A stretch of DNA of 64,000 bases, from NCBI GenBank assembly GCA_963920525.1, contig OY986437.1:56244830-56308829 (forward strand). The letters run 5' to 3'. This document shows positions 1 through 11,640 of the stretch, one piece after another (position 1 is the stretch's first letter; each line of letters starts with the position of its first letter). The DNA is from Dichetophora obliterata. Taxonomy: Eukaryota; Arthropoda; Insecta; Diptera; Sciomyzidae. The notes below the pieces were generated by a model. It worked only from the letters and a program-made list of their open reading frames with translations. It made no database searches and was not told the DNA's origin. A program made the position numbers and the translations under genes.

Positions 1-90
1 CCTTTTTTTGCTTCCAACATGCTCTTTAAAGCGCTCATTAATACATACTCAATATGGGAGAGTATAAATACGCAAAGCTACCCGACACCC

Positions 91-264
91 CAAGTCTCAT
101 TTATAAGGTTGTGGCACTTGGGAGTGAGCTCGGTCGAACTGTCAGAATGAATGAAAAGAAATCAAGAGAATGAATGCATAGAACAAATAAAGGCACAGTG
201 ACAGTTCAAGCAAATTCGGAAAAAGAGTGCATTTCAAGTGCCACAACCTTATAAATGAACCTTG
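91..264. mobile_element. 174-bp MITE with terminal inverted repeats and 9-bp flanking duplication
   Basis: The first 30 bases (91-120) and the last 30 (235-264) are inverted copies with 28 of 30 positions matching; the shared core reads CATTTATAAGGTTGTGGCAC (the right end is the reverse complement). The nonamer CCCGACACC lies at 81-89 and again at 265-273, as expected for a target-site duplication, with one unexplained extra C at 90. There is no coding capacity. A 9-bp duplication suits Mutator-like or Merlin-like transposases, but the family is not shown by the sequence. Confidence 0.8.
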
Positions 265-529
265 CCCGACACCATGATTCAATTATTATATGTTGTCCAT
301 TCCTTCACTATTTCCTTCACTAAAATCCGTTCAGAAATTTCTAAGTTTGGCGTCCTCGCAGATACGTGAGCAGCCTTTATATAATAGTATAGATGAAATA
401 AAATTGAAGTTCAAATTTAATGTTACCCTTTTACTCCAAAAGTACTTTACCAATTTTTATGCAAAAAATTTTAAAATATCGTATTTCTGCCACATCAAAT
501 TTTAAGGGTTTGTAATAATAGTAAGTATA
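265..529. other. AT-rich spacer, nothing recognised
   Basis: A short open frame starts at 290 but has no recognisable motif and ordinary AT-rich composition. No repeats or RNA-like folds were seen. Confidence 0.5.
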
Positions 530-2203
530 CAAGCGCGTCGGAAGCTAATTTCATCTGGGGGGCAGTACAAATGGTGGTGCAAAAAAAAGTTCACCAAAAT
601 TTCTTCAAAGAAACATGAATGTGAATAAACAAATTTTTTATTTTAGTTTAAAATAAAAAAAAATATAAAAATATATAAAAAATATTAAAATTTCATTATT
701 TTTAAAAGTTCTTCCAATTTCAATATTAGAGATCATTCTTCTAAGGGTCTTTCATATGGTAATATGAAAATATAAGAAATAATGGTTGCTTTTATAAAGC
801 AAGACTTGGTATATCTTTACATGGTTTAAATGCAATAAGGTACAAAAAGTTATATTAATTTAAATTATTCCAAAACGTTTCTTTCTGTCCTACATCGAAT
901 TCAATTCTTCGGTTTCTGTGTCATAGTTGCTCGAAGATACGTTTTAAGTCGTCTTAGTGCACTAAAAGAACGCTCAGATGAAGCTGCTAATTTAGGCAAA
1001 GTCAAAAGCAAAGCAATATGTTTTTCAACTTCATTTAATAGTTTTTTGACAGTATCCGAATTTTTCGCAAATTGGGATACAATGCCACTACAATTTCAAG
1101 GTGTTTGGCCAGGCAATTGCTTCAGCAATTTCATCTGCAAAAAATTCATCTGCATAAAGATCTAGTTTTGTTTTTAGATTTTGTTCAGAAGGCACTTTTC
1201 CGTTGAAGGCTTCGATTACAATATTTTCCAACGATTCCAGAGTGTCAAGATCTGTTTAAATGTACAATAAGATTTACAAAGTGCCAGTTTACACTAGCTT
1301 CACTCATCCGACTCACCGAATGTTAAATCAAAGTGAGTCGGTTGAGTGAAGCTGGTGTAAGCTTGCAAAAATAAAAAAAAAAGTAAAATATCAACCTGTT
1401 TGATCGAATCTAGCCGTTATCTCATTTGAGAGAAGATCTAAAATTTCGAAATAATCTTTTCGTAGCCGATCATATAATGGCAACTGTACTGAAGGAACCG
1501 GATTTGATGTTTCTTCAAAGCGTCGAGGTGGATTTTCATCAGCTAATTCACAGTAGGGGCTTTCGCATGGTCCAAAACATTGGACCAACATGGCAGATTG
1601 TACAACATGTAGTACCATGCGCAAGCTAAAACGATAGTCGAAATTTTTGGTTTTTTCTGCCGATTGTACAATATTGTACAACTATGTAAAATTACTGCTC
1701 AATTGTTAGGGCATCTAAAAGTTGCTTAGCTATTAGCCGGATGTGTTCTGCTTGAGAGCTTGCAATTAATGATGTTGCTTTAAAAGTTGGATCGTTCAAA
1801 CGCTCAATCAAATAGTCATATTAGTTTTCCATCTAACTTATCATACAACATGTCGTCCAATATGGAAAGCCCCTAAGAACATGTCAAATTTTTTCTTACC
1901 AGAGTTGCAAAATTAACAAGCATTAAGCTACATACTTAAGGGTGCTTTTAAACTGAAGTGGTGGGTTTGCAGTAGAAACTCTACATTTTGTTCTATCTTT
2001 TTGCAAACACAGAGAAAGAAAATGGTTATCCGCAAGCATGCTTATGAAGAAGAGAGAAAGAAGAGGAATATATAATACAAAAATATTATCACTGTAAAAA
2101 ACTGATATTTTGAATAACTTTTGAAATTTTCCTTTTAAATTGTTTATCTAGCTAAAAAAGTGGGGGGCAACTGCCCCCCTTCCCCCCACTTCCGACGCCA
2201 ATG
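530..2203 (-). mobile_element. Complete but decayed hAT element, 1674 bp
   Basis: The octamer TAAGTATA occurs at 522-529 and at 2204-2211, an exact 8-bp duplication as made by hAT transposases. Between them the ends are inverted: left CAAGCGCGTCGGAAG (530-544), right, read on the other strand, CATTGGCGTCGGAAG, matching at 12 of 15 positions and both starting with CA. A G-run (557-562) and C-runs (2174-2190) sit just inside the ends. The minus strand holds a broken hAT transposase gene, which agrees with the 8-bp duplication. Confidence 0.88.
901..1890 (-). pseudogene. hAT transposase relic (ZMYM1/DUF4371-like)
   Basis: The minus strand near 901-1005 reads LPKLAASSERSFSALRRLK followed by TYLRATM and a TGA stop at 901-903. 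This is the conserved C-terminal hAT dimerisation block. A separate open stretch at 1391-1681 ends in KDYFEILDLLSNEITARFDQ, typical of the middle of ZMYM1-like hAT transposases, and 1690-1760 gives HIRLIAKQLLDAL-type sequence in another frame. Several stops and frame changes lie between these blocks, so no functional protein is made. The N-terminal zinc finger is not visible. The family assignment rests on remembered motifs but is strong for the C-terminus. Confidence 0.82.
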
Positions 2204-2211
2204 TAAGTATA

Positions 2212-3565
2212 TATAATTAAATGTTCAGATTTTTAAGAAATAATCCCAGCTGCCACGCGTTGCTTAATTGTTTTCTTATAACGAGGTTGTGTTGTGAGAC
2301 TTTCAATAAAATCGATGTTGCTCTCTTCTCTTTTCTTTTTATGCCCAGCTTATACAGCGCAACAGAAAAAAGTGAGTTTCGAGCAAGTCGAAAAGTGAGA
2401 TACACATACATAGATGCAGAGCTTTCCAAAACAAAACAACAGAAGACATTTTTTTATTTCTTTGGCATGTATTACCTTAAGGAGATTGATAAAAAAAGTG
2501 TATTGCGAGCAACAGTGGCCTGTAAGTGTATTATAAATCGAACAATAGGAAATTGTTATAAAGCCCCTTTTTATTTATCCTTCGCAGTTTTTATTAATAG
2601 AACCCATCCTTAAAATCATTATCGCACAATAAATCTCAACTATTCGTCCTAAAAACTTCCTGCTTCCCATTTTATAACGTAGACAAAAACCATCACGAAT
2701 GTGTCCATTTGCCAGGATGTTCGTTGCACTTAGAAAAAGTTATTAAAATTAATTAAAAAAACTCAATGTCGCCGAACATTGCTGAACCGGATTATTACGC
2801 CAAAGCATGATATTCTGGGCTATTTTGAATAACAACAAAAAGAACAACAACGTTAACCTATTGAAAAGCATATAAATGCAAATCCAACTCATGCCACTAA
2901 ACCGCAACAACACAACAGTGTTTTTCCATACCCCCACCGAAGGTTTTTTTTTTTGTATTTGACACACTTTCACATGAATCGCCCCTCATCGCAAGAACAA
3001 AACAAACAAAGACAACAGCAAAAAACTTATGCAGAGCAGACAAGTTTTTTGAGTTCAACACTAAAAATTGCTCCAGGGAGTAGAGGAACAAATGCTTACA
3101 ATGCCACGCCCACGCCCATTCCCGATCGCACAGACCTACAGAAAGGCTGGCAAGTCATACATGTGCTCCAGCCACACATGTGTCCACTACAACATATGCA
3201 TTCTTCACATTCATTGTATTGGTGCCAAAGTAAGTACATAAATGAATTCAATTGCCGCAGGACATAAAAGTAATTATTTTTCTACAACTGAGTTCAAGAG
3301 CTGAGTGCTGGAAAAAGATAGTACTATTTTGGAAAGTGAATGAGATAGTAGCATGAATTAGAGAATGAAACACTTTCACTTTTAATGTCGCTGCGGGGTT
3401 TTTTAAGTTGCTTTTTTCTTATTTTTATTGTTATTGCTACTTTCTTAGGCGTAAGTGTTGCCAAATTTTATTTTTGCAAAACGAGACAGAAATAATATAT
3501 TTAAAATAAACGGGATTTTTGCAACTTTTAAGAGTCAGATAAAAAGTGAATTAAAAGAAAAGGTG
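2212..3565. other. Spacer with no supported gene
   Basis: An open frame of 130 codons at 2221-2613 has no recognisable domain and low-complexity composition. The rest is AT-rich with short homopolymers. No inverted repeats with duplications were found. Confidence 0.45.
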
Positions 3566-3745
3566 AATTAAAAGAAAATCGCCCAAAAAAAAAAAATGAG
3601 AAATCGCCCAAATAAAAAATGGCCCAAAATTAAATGAAAAATGGCACAAAAAATAAAATGAAAAATCACCCAAATGAAATATGACCCGAAAAAATTAAAT
3701 GAAAAATCACCCAAAAAAAAAAATTAAAAATGACCCAATTTTAAA
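3566..3745. repeat. Short degenerate tandem repeat built on AAAAATCGCCCAAA
   Basis: Units of roughly 22-28 bp alternate GAAAAATCGCCCAAA and AAAATGACCCAAA types. The same motif family reappears at 6175-6340, on the other side of the satellite array and mariner, so the two blocks probably flank one larger repeat structure. Confidence 0.65.
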
Positions 3746-3782
3746 ATAATGTTTCAAAATCAAAAAATTGCCTATTAAGAAA

Positions 3783-4490
3783 ATAGTTATATCCAGAAGT
3801 ACTGTATAAAGCGAAGCCGGTGTTGGACTTACTGAGGGTTGTAATCCGTAAGCAGCGGCTGAAGGCCGCCTATCAAAAAGAGCATTATGTCCAGAAGTAC
3901 TGTAGAAAGCGAAGCCAGTGTTGGACTTACTGAGGGTTGTAATTCCTAAGTACTTCTAGACATAATTCTCTTTTTAAAAGGCAGCCTTCGGCCGCTGCTT
4001 AGGGATAACAACCCTCAGTAAGTCCATTACCGGCTTCACTGTCTACAGAACTTCTGTACATAATTTTCTTTTTAATAGGCTGGCTTCGCCGCTGCTTAAG
4101 GATTACAACCCTCAGTAAGTCCAACACCGGCTTCGATTTCTACAGTACTTCTGGACATAATGCTCTATTTAATAGGCGGCCTTCAGCCGCTGCTTAGGGA
4201 TTACAACCCTCAGTAAGTCCAACACCGGCTTCGCTGTCTACAGTACTTCTGTACATAAATCTCTTTTTAATAGGCGGACTTCGGGCGATGTTTAGGGGTT
4301 ACAACCCTTAGTAAGTCCAACACCGACTTCGCTTTCTACAGTACTTCTGGATATAATTATTTTCTTAATAGGCAGCCTTCGGCCGCTACTTAGGGATTAC
4401 AACACTCAGTAAGTCCAACACTGGCTTCGTTGTCTACAGTATTTCTGTATATAATTACCTTTTTAATAGGAAGCCTTCGGCCGGTCCCAA
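3783..4490. repeat. ~105-bp tandem repeat array with an orientation switch
   Basis: Each unit contains CCAGAAGTACTGTA, then GAAGCCGGTGTTGGACTTAC, a GGGTTGTAAT block and a GCAGCGGC/GGCCGCC segment. Two units (3783-3950) run in one orientation; from about 3950 five to six units run in the opposite orientation to 4490. Spacing of the GTAAGTCCA block is near 105 bp. A further unit in the first orientation lies at 6026-6125, beyond the mariner insertion. Units differ by point changes and small gaps, so the array is not freshly amplified. Confidence 0.8.
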
Positions 4491-4491
4491 A

Positions 4492-4532
4492 TTTGGGATA
4501 ATGTCCCTTTTTTAAGCGGACATTATCCCAAA
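4492..4532. repeat. Perfect 15-bp hairpin
   Basis: TTTGGGATAATGTCC (4492-4506) is followed after 11 bases by its exact reverse complement (4518-4532). It sits where the tandem array stops. It could be the end of a small inverted-repeat element or of the array; function unknown. Confidence 0.7.
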
Positions 4533-4742
4533 CAAAAGTTTTGCATTCTTCTTTGTAAAAATGTGGATCATAAAAATTGATTTGACTTTGTACGGAATGG
4601 TGATAACAACCTAAATCTTTCAAATAACTATTTAATAATTTACCTTTATAATGGAAAAAGAAAGATCCGCGGCGATTTTTAATAAAAATTTTTCAAATAT
4701 TTACTAAGTATTTAAATAAGGCAAATATGCCTATACTTAATA

Positions 4743-5953
4743 TTGGGGGTTGGAATTAGTTTTAAAGTTTTTCTAAGAGATGACGTAACTATCAATAGAT
4801 CGCATCGGGCACACCTGTGACTATATTCATTTCAAAGCACATTGTCTAAGCTTCATTTTTCAGTATGTGTCATTCCACTGAAGTGTAAACAACATATATT
4901 TTTTTTCTCTGTGAACATGTCGACTTTCGTTCCAACAAAACGCAATTTGCGGGAAGGTTTACTTTTGTGCTTCCATTTGAAGAAAAAAGTGGTTGAAGCA
5001 CAACGCACGCTTACTGAGGCTTACGGGGACTATGCTCCATCGATTTCTACTTGTAAGTACTGGTTCCATCGGTTTAAAAGTGGTGATTTTGATACGGAAG
5101 ACAAAGAGCGTCCGGGCCAGCCGAAAAAGTTTGAAGATGAGGAATTGGAGGCTTTGCTCGATGAAGACCCGTGTCAAACCCTTCAAGAATTGTCAGAATC
5201 ATTGGGAGTCGACTTATCAACGGTCGGCAAACGCTTGAAGGCCATGGGAATGATTCAAAAGCAAGGAAATTGGGTGCCGTACCAGTTGAAGCCGAGAGAC
5301 GTTGAACGGCCATTTTGCATGTGCGAACAACTGCTTCAACGGCATAAAAGGAAGAGTTTTTTGCATTGTATTGTCACTGGCGATGAAAAGTGGATCCATT
5401 ACGATAATCCTAAGCGAAAAAAATCGTGGGGACCACCCGGCCATGCATCAACATCGAGGGCCAAGCCGAATATTCATGGCGCCAAGCTTATGCTGTGTAT
5501 TTGGTGGGATCAGAAGGGTGTCGTGTACTATGAGCTGCTAAAACCTAACGAAACCATCACTGGGGAAAAGTGGTTTTTCAACATAACAACGCACGGCCAC
5601 ATGTTGCAAGAACCGTCATGGAAACGTTGGAGGCGCTGAATTGGGATGTGCTACCCCACCCGCCTTATAGCCCAGACATAGCCCCTTCCGACTACCACCT
5701 ATTCAGATCGATGACGCATGGCTTGGCTGAGCAGCGCTTCACTTCTTACGAGGATACCAAAAAATGGGTCGATTCGTGGATTGCCTCAAAAGACGAATCG
5801 TTCTTCCGGCGCGGAATCCATATGCTGCCAGAAAGATGGGAAAATGTTGTAGCTAACGATGGACAATACTTTGAATAATATACATTGTACCGTTGTTTCT
5901 AAATAAATGCTCAAAAACCGAAAAAAAACCTTTAAAATTAATTCCAACCCCAA
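4743..5953 (+). mobile_element. Mariner element, copy 1, 1211 bp, internally deleted
   Basis: TA dinucleotides flank the element at 4741-4742 and 5954-5955. The ends are inverted repeats starting TTGGGGGTTGGAATTA on the left and TTGGGGTTGGAATTAATTTT on the right (read inward); the match continues into a TTTAAAG(G)TTTTT segment. A second, longer copy lies at 58101-59377 on the other strand. Against it this copy lacks about 76 bp near 5565. It is inserted between the satellite array and the outlying satellite unit at 6026. Confidence 0.92.
4917..5878 (+). pseudogene. Mariner transposase, DD34D type, frameshifted
   Basis: The start is the ATG at 4917 ([10 protein letters not shown]). An N-terminal helix-turn-helix region with [20 protein letters not shown] and the linker WVPYQL is followed by [11 protein letters not shown] (first Asp) and, after a frame change, NARPHVART and YSPDIAPSDYHLF (third Asp). 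A ~76-bp deletion near 5565, flanked by a two-base AA repeat, removes the stretch between TITGE and VFQH and shifts the frame. The second catalytic Asp is also lost: the copy at 58 kb reads QHDN where this one reads QHNN. It is therefore doubly inactive. From memory it is closest to vertumnana-like mariners; the subfamily is uncertain. Confidence 0.92.
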
Positions 5954-6009
5954 TACTTTCCGTACAAGGACAAATTAGTTTATCGTAAAAAACACCATCA
6001 AAAAATTCT

Positions 6010-6345
6010 CTCCTATTTAAAAGATAATTGTATCCAGAAGTACTGTCGACAGCGAAGCCAGTGTTGGTCTTACTTAAGGTTGTTATCCTTAAGTAGCGGC
6101 CAAAGGCAATCTATTAAAAAGAGAAAACTAAATACATTTAGTTTAATTTTTAAGTTCGCTTATAATTTATACATAAAAAATTAAAAATCGCCAAAAAAAA
6201 AAATTAAAAATGACCCAAAAGTAAAATGAAAAATCGCCAAAAAAAAAAAAGAAAAATGACCCAATTTTGTATGAAGAAATTTTGGGCAATTTTTCATTTT
6301 TTGGGCGATTTTTCATTGGGCAATTTTTCATAGTGTCTATAATAT
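6010..6345. repeat. Outlying satellite unit plus GCCCAAAAA-type short repeats
   Basis: One unit of the array seen at 3783-4490 occurs at about 6026-6125. It is followed at 6175-6340 by AAAAATCGCC/AAAATGACCC repeats, the last part of which is inverted (GGGCGATTTTTCATT). This mirrors the left border at 3566-3745, so the mariner probably landed inside a pre-existing composite repeat. Confidence 0.65.
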
Positions 6346-7371
6346 CCAGTGAAATAAAACTGTAACTCATAGTATGTAGGTACCATATAATTGTTAAATT
6401 TTGGTTGCAGAAAAAAAAAATTTCTTCTGTTAACTGCAACTAATTGTCCGTTCATTTCATACTTAATCTTTTAAACATCATTAAAATTTAATTTTACACT
6501 TTATTTTGATGTTTTGTTAAAAACTTAATCAAATATTTAACATGTAGAAAATAATATGGGATTGATATTAAAAAAAAATTTAATCAAACTCCTTGGTAAA
6601 TCATTCAATTATTATTAAAAACGGTGCCATTACTTGGATTCAGGCACGTAATGAAGGGGAGTTTTTCGGAGTTCAAACCCTTCTGGAGACCGAGGTAAAA
6701 AAAATCAATTCAAGTGTCAAAAATGTTGACAGTGTTAAAAATAATTTGAAAAAAATCATTGTTGCGTCTTAAAATAATTTTCTTATAGCCAAAATTTTAA
6801 TTAAAAATTTAAAAAATACCTTGAATATTAATTTTATTTCAATAATATGTGCTCTTATATTTAGGTATGAGCCACTATCGCACATTTATAAAGCATTTAA
6901 AATGTAGTTTACTTAAGATATAGTCGCAACTAAAACAATTTTTCGAACTTCATCCAACAAAAATAAAAAAAAGCAGTGGCGAATTGTAAAGAGAAAAAAT
7001 TTTAGATTGGGGAATAATTAGTTAACTCTTCAACACGATCTACATAACTTATGAAAATGGAAGTGAGTTCATAGAAGCGGAGCTTTGAAGATACGGTTTG
7101 GTAAAAAAACTGGCTTTTGCTTTCAACTTTTATTTTTCACAGAATGCATTATTAAGTCTTCAAAACAGACAAAGATTTCACTCATTGAAATTTTTCAAAA
7201 ATTATAAAATAATGAAATAGTATATACCTTAATAAACACCAAAAATCGATTTTTTTTTGTTATTTGTATTTTTGATTTGCTTAAAAAAGTTCGGATGTAA
7301 AAGTTCGTTTTGAAATTTCAGAAATTAAGTTTTAGTTGGTAAGTTAGAAAAAAACTTCTGCAAGATTACAT
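6346..7371. other. AT-rich spacer
   Basis: No open frame with coding character, no tandem repeat and no inverted repeat with duplication was seen. Confidence 0.45.
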
Positions 7372-8535
7372 TTTTTTTTAGACTGAACCAACGCTCAGGG
7401 GTTGCCCCCTTTAAATGCATAAGCATTGTGTTGATTCGGAAGATGGCTGATAGTTAGTTGGAGGGTGGATAGACGGAGTAGTGTTGGTGAAGATTTGTAT
7501 TTAATTTGCACAGCTCAAAACTGCCGGGAAACACGCTCGCAGGGAGACTATTCCACAACCTTACCATGCGTATAAAAAAGGAATTATCTCGGTAATGCGA
7601 GGTTCTGTTGGACATCGAGGCAATAATAAAGGGGTGGGCTTGAACAGCTGCCCGAGCGGACCTGGGAAGCAAACGAGCTGGTGGCGTCAGGCCATGCATC
7701 TCCCTTGAAAACTTCCAAGGGTAATACCTATACAGAAGGCTTAGGCAACCAAAATTGCGTCGATGCCCAAGAGAGTTGAGAGAGGATGAAATACTTTCAT
7801 TACCTATCAAATATATCGCACGACGTTTGAATTCGATCCAAAAGAACCAAATAGGATATTGAAGCCTCTGCCCAAATATGCGAATTGTACTCCATTTTTG
7901 GTCTAATATATGAGGTGTAGACCATGCGAAGATCCACTGAAGCGAAATATTTTTTGCACCGTTTTAAAAAACCTAGGTAATTGCCTGCTTCTTGTGACAC
8001 ACCGATAATATGATTATTCCAACGAAGATCAGATTGGATCGATATGCCCAGAACGTCAAGAGCGGCTGATTCCACAAAATCCACACCATTAATATTGAGA
8101 GGAGCTAATGGACAATCCATCCGCTTGTGGGTTAACAGGCAGCACTGAGTGTTGCTTGCATTGAACTCTACTCTATTAGCAAGACCCCACTCGGAGATTT
8201 GTTGCAGATTATTTAGGAGTGTGTCATTCATATTTTGCCTTTTTTCTCTCAATCTCCATAGAGCTCAGGCGTTTTTTAAATGAATATGAAAAACAAATGC
8301 TGCTGTCGTCCGCAAACGAATGTTTTGGGTTATGCGTCAACGGCAGAAGGTCGTTGATAAAAACCAGAAACAAGGTTGGCGATTGAACGGAACCCTGCGG
8401 TACTGCTGCGTTACTGGCATGCTCCTCGGACGAAATACCGTCAACTACGACTCGAATCGTTCTGGCCTTAAAAAAACATGTGATCCAACGAGCAACGCTC
8501 CCAACAAAACCATATGCTACAAGTTTCAACACGAG
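7372..8535 (-). mobile_element. 5'-truncated non-LTR retrotransposon
   Basis: On the minus strand the element runs from within the reverse-transcriptase domain (about 8535) to a short A-run (7372-7380) after a ~75-bp 3' region. The 5' part (endonuclease and N-terminal RT) is missing, the usual result of incomplete target-primed reverse transcription. The coding part is broken by two frame changes. No flanking duplication was identified. Confidence 0.82.
7454..8532 (-). pseudogene. LINE reverse transcriptase C-terminal part
   Basis: Three overlapping frames read in order. 8532-8224 carries GVPQGS-like AAVPQGSVQSPTLFLVFIND and the active-site variant FADDS. 8252-7800 carries the thumb region (ISEWGLANRVEFNASNTQCC, YIRPKMEYNSHIW). 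7810-7454 carries the terminal RMVRLWNSLPASVF motif. Frame changes near 8240 and 7805 break the gene. FADD rather than YADD, and GSVQSPTLF with Gln for the usual Leu, may be decay or family features. Clade not determined; the terminal WNSLP motif occurs in CR1, L2 and jockey-like LINEs. Confidence 0.85.
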
Positions 8536-9220
8536 CGCTTTTATTTTATTTTTATTAATTTATATAAATCCAACGAGGAATGAAGCTTTAAGTTGCGTTT
8601 GAACAAAATTTGTTTCAAAATATACTAAAAAAGTTGACTTTTTATGTTTAAGAAGGGTTATTATACATGAGACTGAAAAATTTATCTATAAATAAAATTC
8701 TCTTTAAGAATACACAAAGAAGAGTTGTCAGGTACTTTAGTTTAGACTTTATTAAGTTATTAATACTTGATGTATTTAATCAAGTTGCTTGAAGAAGAGG
8801 TTTTTATATAAAAAAAATACATTTAACTAACTTAATTGGGAAAAATAATCTAGCATTTTTGTTTTATGAAATTTAATAAAGAAATTATTTTGTCAAATTA
8901 ATATCTACACAAAATATATATTCTTTTTCATTTTATGTTAATAAAAGTTTTTAATAACTTCTAAATAATTTTCACAATCATATTTTCAAAAGACTAAATT
9001 GTATTTGAGCAAATACTTTTGAAATAAAATGCAACTTTTACTTTTGAAAATCTATTAACCCAAGAATAAAAAGAGATATGAAGGTTCATTTCAATGCTTA
9101 GCCCATATTTAATACGTAAAAATATGGGTGGCCAAATATTATTTTTTATCTACTAATATTTTTCTTTTTATTCCACGTTATTTTAAAGATATAAGATATT
9201 AAAAGAGTGTAAAGACTCAG
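8536..9220. other. AT-rich spacer
   Basis: Very AT-rich with no supported gene or structured repeat. It separates two independent LINE insertions. Confidence 0.45.
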
Positions 9221-11640
9221 TTTATTTATTTTATTTATTTATTTATTTATTTATAATCAGCAAGCCAATAAAGGCCAAAACGATTACAAGAAATTTATTA
9301 TTTGTTTCAATGGCATAAAGATAATGACAGTGACTAAAATTAAATAAACTTAAAAATTCAATACATGCTTTAAACTTCTATAACTAAAATAACTTTTTTG
9401 TGATAATAATAATACTTTTTAATGATACTTCATCAATGCTTAAACTACCCGCCCTGCACGAATTTGAGGAAGTACTAAAGTAAGAGCTTTATTGCGAAAA
9501 AATTAAATAATGCAATGGCTAGCAATAAAATTAAAAAGTTTATAACAAATTTAGATGTGACTTTCAACAATCAGTTTAAAAACCTGTAGGCTATTTGAAA
9601 ACCCACGTTCATTATATGTCAACAAGGTGTTCCAAAGACGTGAAACTCGTACTAGATACGATCTTTGCATCACTAATAAGTTAAATCTGGGACACACTAA
9701 AGCATGTGTTCTGGATGAATTGGAAAACGTAAAAAGTTCAGCTAAGTAAATTAGTGAATTAAATTTTATAGTTTTGTAGAAAAGAAGTAGGAGTCTTATT
9801 TTAATGTAATCTTCAAAACTGTGTCCCAAAAATTGTAAAACATAAGCTGATATTGAATCACGTATATGGAGTTGAAACACGAAGCGAATTACGCGATGGA
9901 ATAGACGTTTCAATTTATTAATATTTCCCTGAGAGGTCCCAGTATAGAGTTCCATTCCATATAGGAATATTGGCATAAAAATAGCATGTCCAATTTTCCT
10001 TCTTATGCTAACTGGTAAATAGTAACCTATGTTATACAATTTTCGCAGCGCAAAGGAAACTTTAGAAATCAAAAAGTAAATGTGGAAATCAAAAGCAAGG
10101 CGATTGTCAAGATAAAAACCGAGCGACCGGTAATGGGAGACAAATTCAATAAATTCATTATTTATATAAATACTAGGATATTCGGAAACATTAGGAGCAA
10201 ATAACATTGCTTTTGTTTTTGATGGATTTAAACTAATGCAGTTTAGCGTTGACCAGTTAAATATGTTATTCAAGTCATTATTTATTTCATTAGTAAAGTT
10301 ATTTATATCCGCATTCCTTGTCGATGCTATCAACTGTACATCATCAGCATATACGTGAGCACTACAAAAGGTAAGACAGTTAAATATGTCATTTATGTAC
10401 ATCATAAAGAGCAGCGGACCTAGAATTGATCCTTGCGGAACACCTCTATGAATTTGTAGGGTGGAAGAAATTGAATCTCCACCATCAACAAACTGTAGTC
10501 TATCCTTCAAAAATGATCGAACAAGCTCACAAGCATTAGAGGAAAATAAAAATTGGGTCAAGAGCTTGGCCTGAAGAATCGCATGATCAATTGAGTCAAA
10601 TGCCTTCCGAAAGTCAAGAAAAATAAGCACTGAAATAAATTTGTTGTCAACATTCGATATCAATTTTTCCACTAGATCTAATACCAGAGTTGTAGTGTTG
10701 TGCTTCTCTCTAAAGCCAGATTGAAATTTAGAAATAAGTCTATTTGAATATAAATGATCAAGCACTTGATGGTGGATAATTTTTTCTAAAATTTTGGAAC
10801 ATACTGACAAAACACTTATGGGACGGTAGTCTAAGAATGTTACTGGGTTTTTTTTCTTTGAAACTGGAATAACTCTCGCCACTTTCCATTTATCTGGAAA
10901 AACTGATGTTGTAAGTATTGAATTATACATGAGCAAGAGTTGTTGAGATATGAAAGGATATATTATTTTTAAGAGCTTTACAGAAATTCCATCTACTCCT
11001 ACTGCATTGGATTTTATTGATATTATAGCTTTCCATAACTCCAGCTCGTTTATTGATCTAAAGGAGAAAGCTTCTTGGAAATCTGTACCAATATGGATAA
11101 GATTGGGGGAGTATGTTAAAGGTGGCAACACGAAATTATGGTTTAGCCCCTCAACATCCACATTGGCTTGATTTTGGTCAGCAGCAATCACTCCCACACT
11201 TCTTAGTTTATTCCACATTTGAATAGATGTACAGTCTGAAAAAAAATTCACCGATGCTTTAACTCGACTTTTCCTAATAGTCGACTTTAATTTGTTACGG
11301 TATACACAAAAAATTTTCCAGTTTGTCTCATTTTGGCATTCTGTAAACGCACGCATTGCTAAATCCCTCTTTACGGTTGCTGATATAATTTCTTCACAGC
11401 GCATCCAGTCATTTTGACATCTCGGGCGAAACACTTTTAATGGCACATATCTGTTAAATGAATCTAAGATGATATTATTAATGCATTCAAGTTGTATGTT
11501 GGGGTCAGAAGTCGAATATATTGGGCTAAAATCCTGTGTCTGAATTTCCATTACACACTGTTCAATATTAATATTTTTATAGTCTCTGTAAAAAATTATG
11601 TTGAATGCCGAATTACATTCAGCTTATATGACATATATAT
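9221..11640 (-). mobile_element. 5'-truncated LINE with intact RT frame and (TAAA)n tail
   Basis: On the minus strand the element ends in a (TAAA)n tail, visible as TTTA repeats at 9221-9253, after a ~300-bp 3' untranslated part. Coding sequence is open from about 11622. The endonuclease domain is absent, so the copy was truncated during insertion; the first residues belong to the linker after the endonuclease. I could not find a convincing target duplication. Confidence 0.85.
9551..11622 (-). CDS. LINE reverse transcriptase (partial, open frame)
   Basis: This is the longest uninterrupted frame in the window: 666 codons from the ATG at 11551, and still open upstream to 11622, where it reads FYRDYKNINIEQCV, a linker typical of the region after the LINE endonuclease. 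Counting from the ATG, RT motifs lie at about 243 (YRPISVLS), 312 (LDFRKAFDSIDH), 370 (GVPQGSILGPLL) and 401 (YADD, catalytic), followed by the thumb (PSKTKAMLF, LGFYLDNRLAF) and a C-terminal RVSRLWNTLL motif. The catalytic residues are present. It would reverse-transcribe its own RNA at the target site, but without the endonuclease domain and 5' end this copy cannot move by itself. Clade is CR1/L2/jockey-like, not resolved. Confidence 0.9.

Noticed and set aside
2221..2613. 130-codon plus-strand frame
   Set aside because: No recognisable domain; composition is like the surroundings and a shadow frame lies on the other strand.
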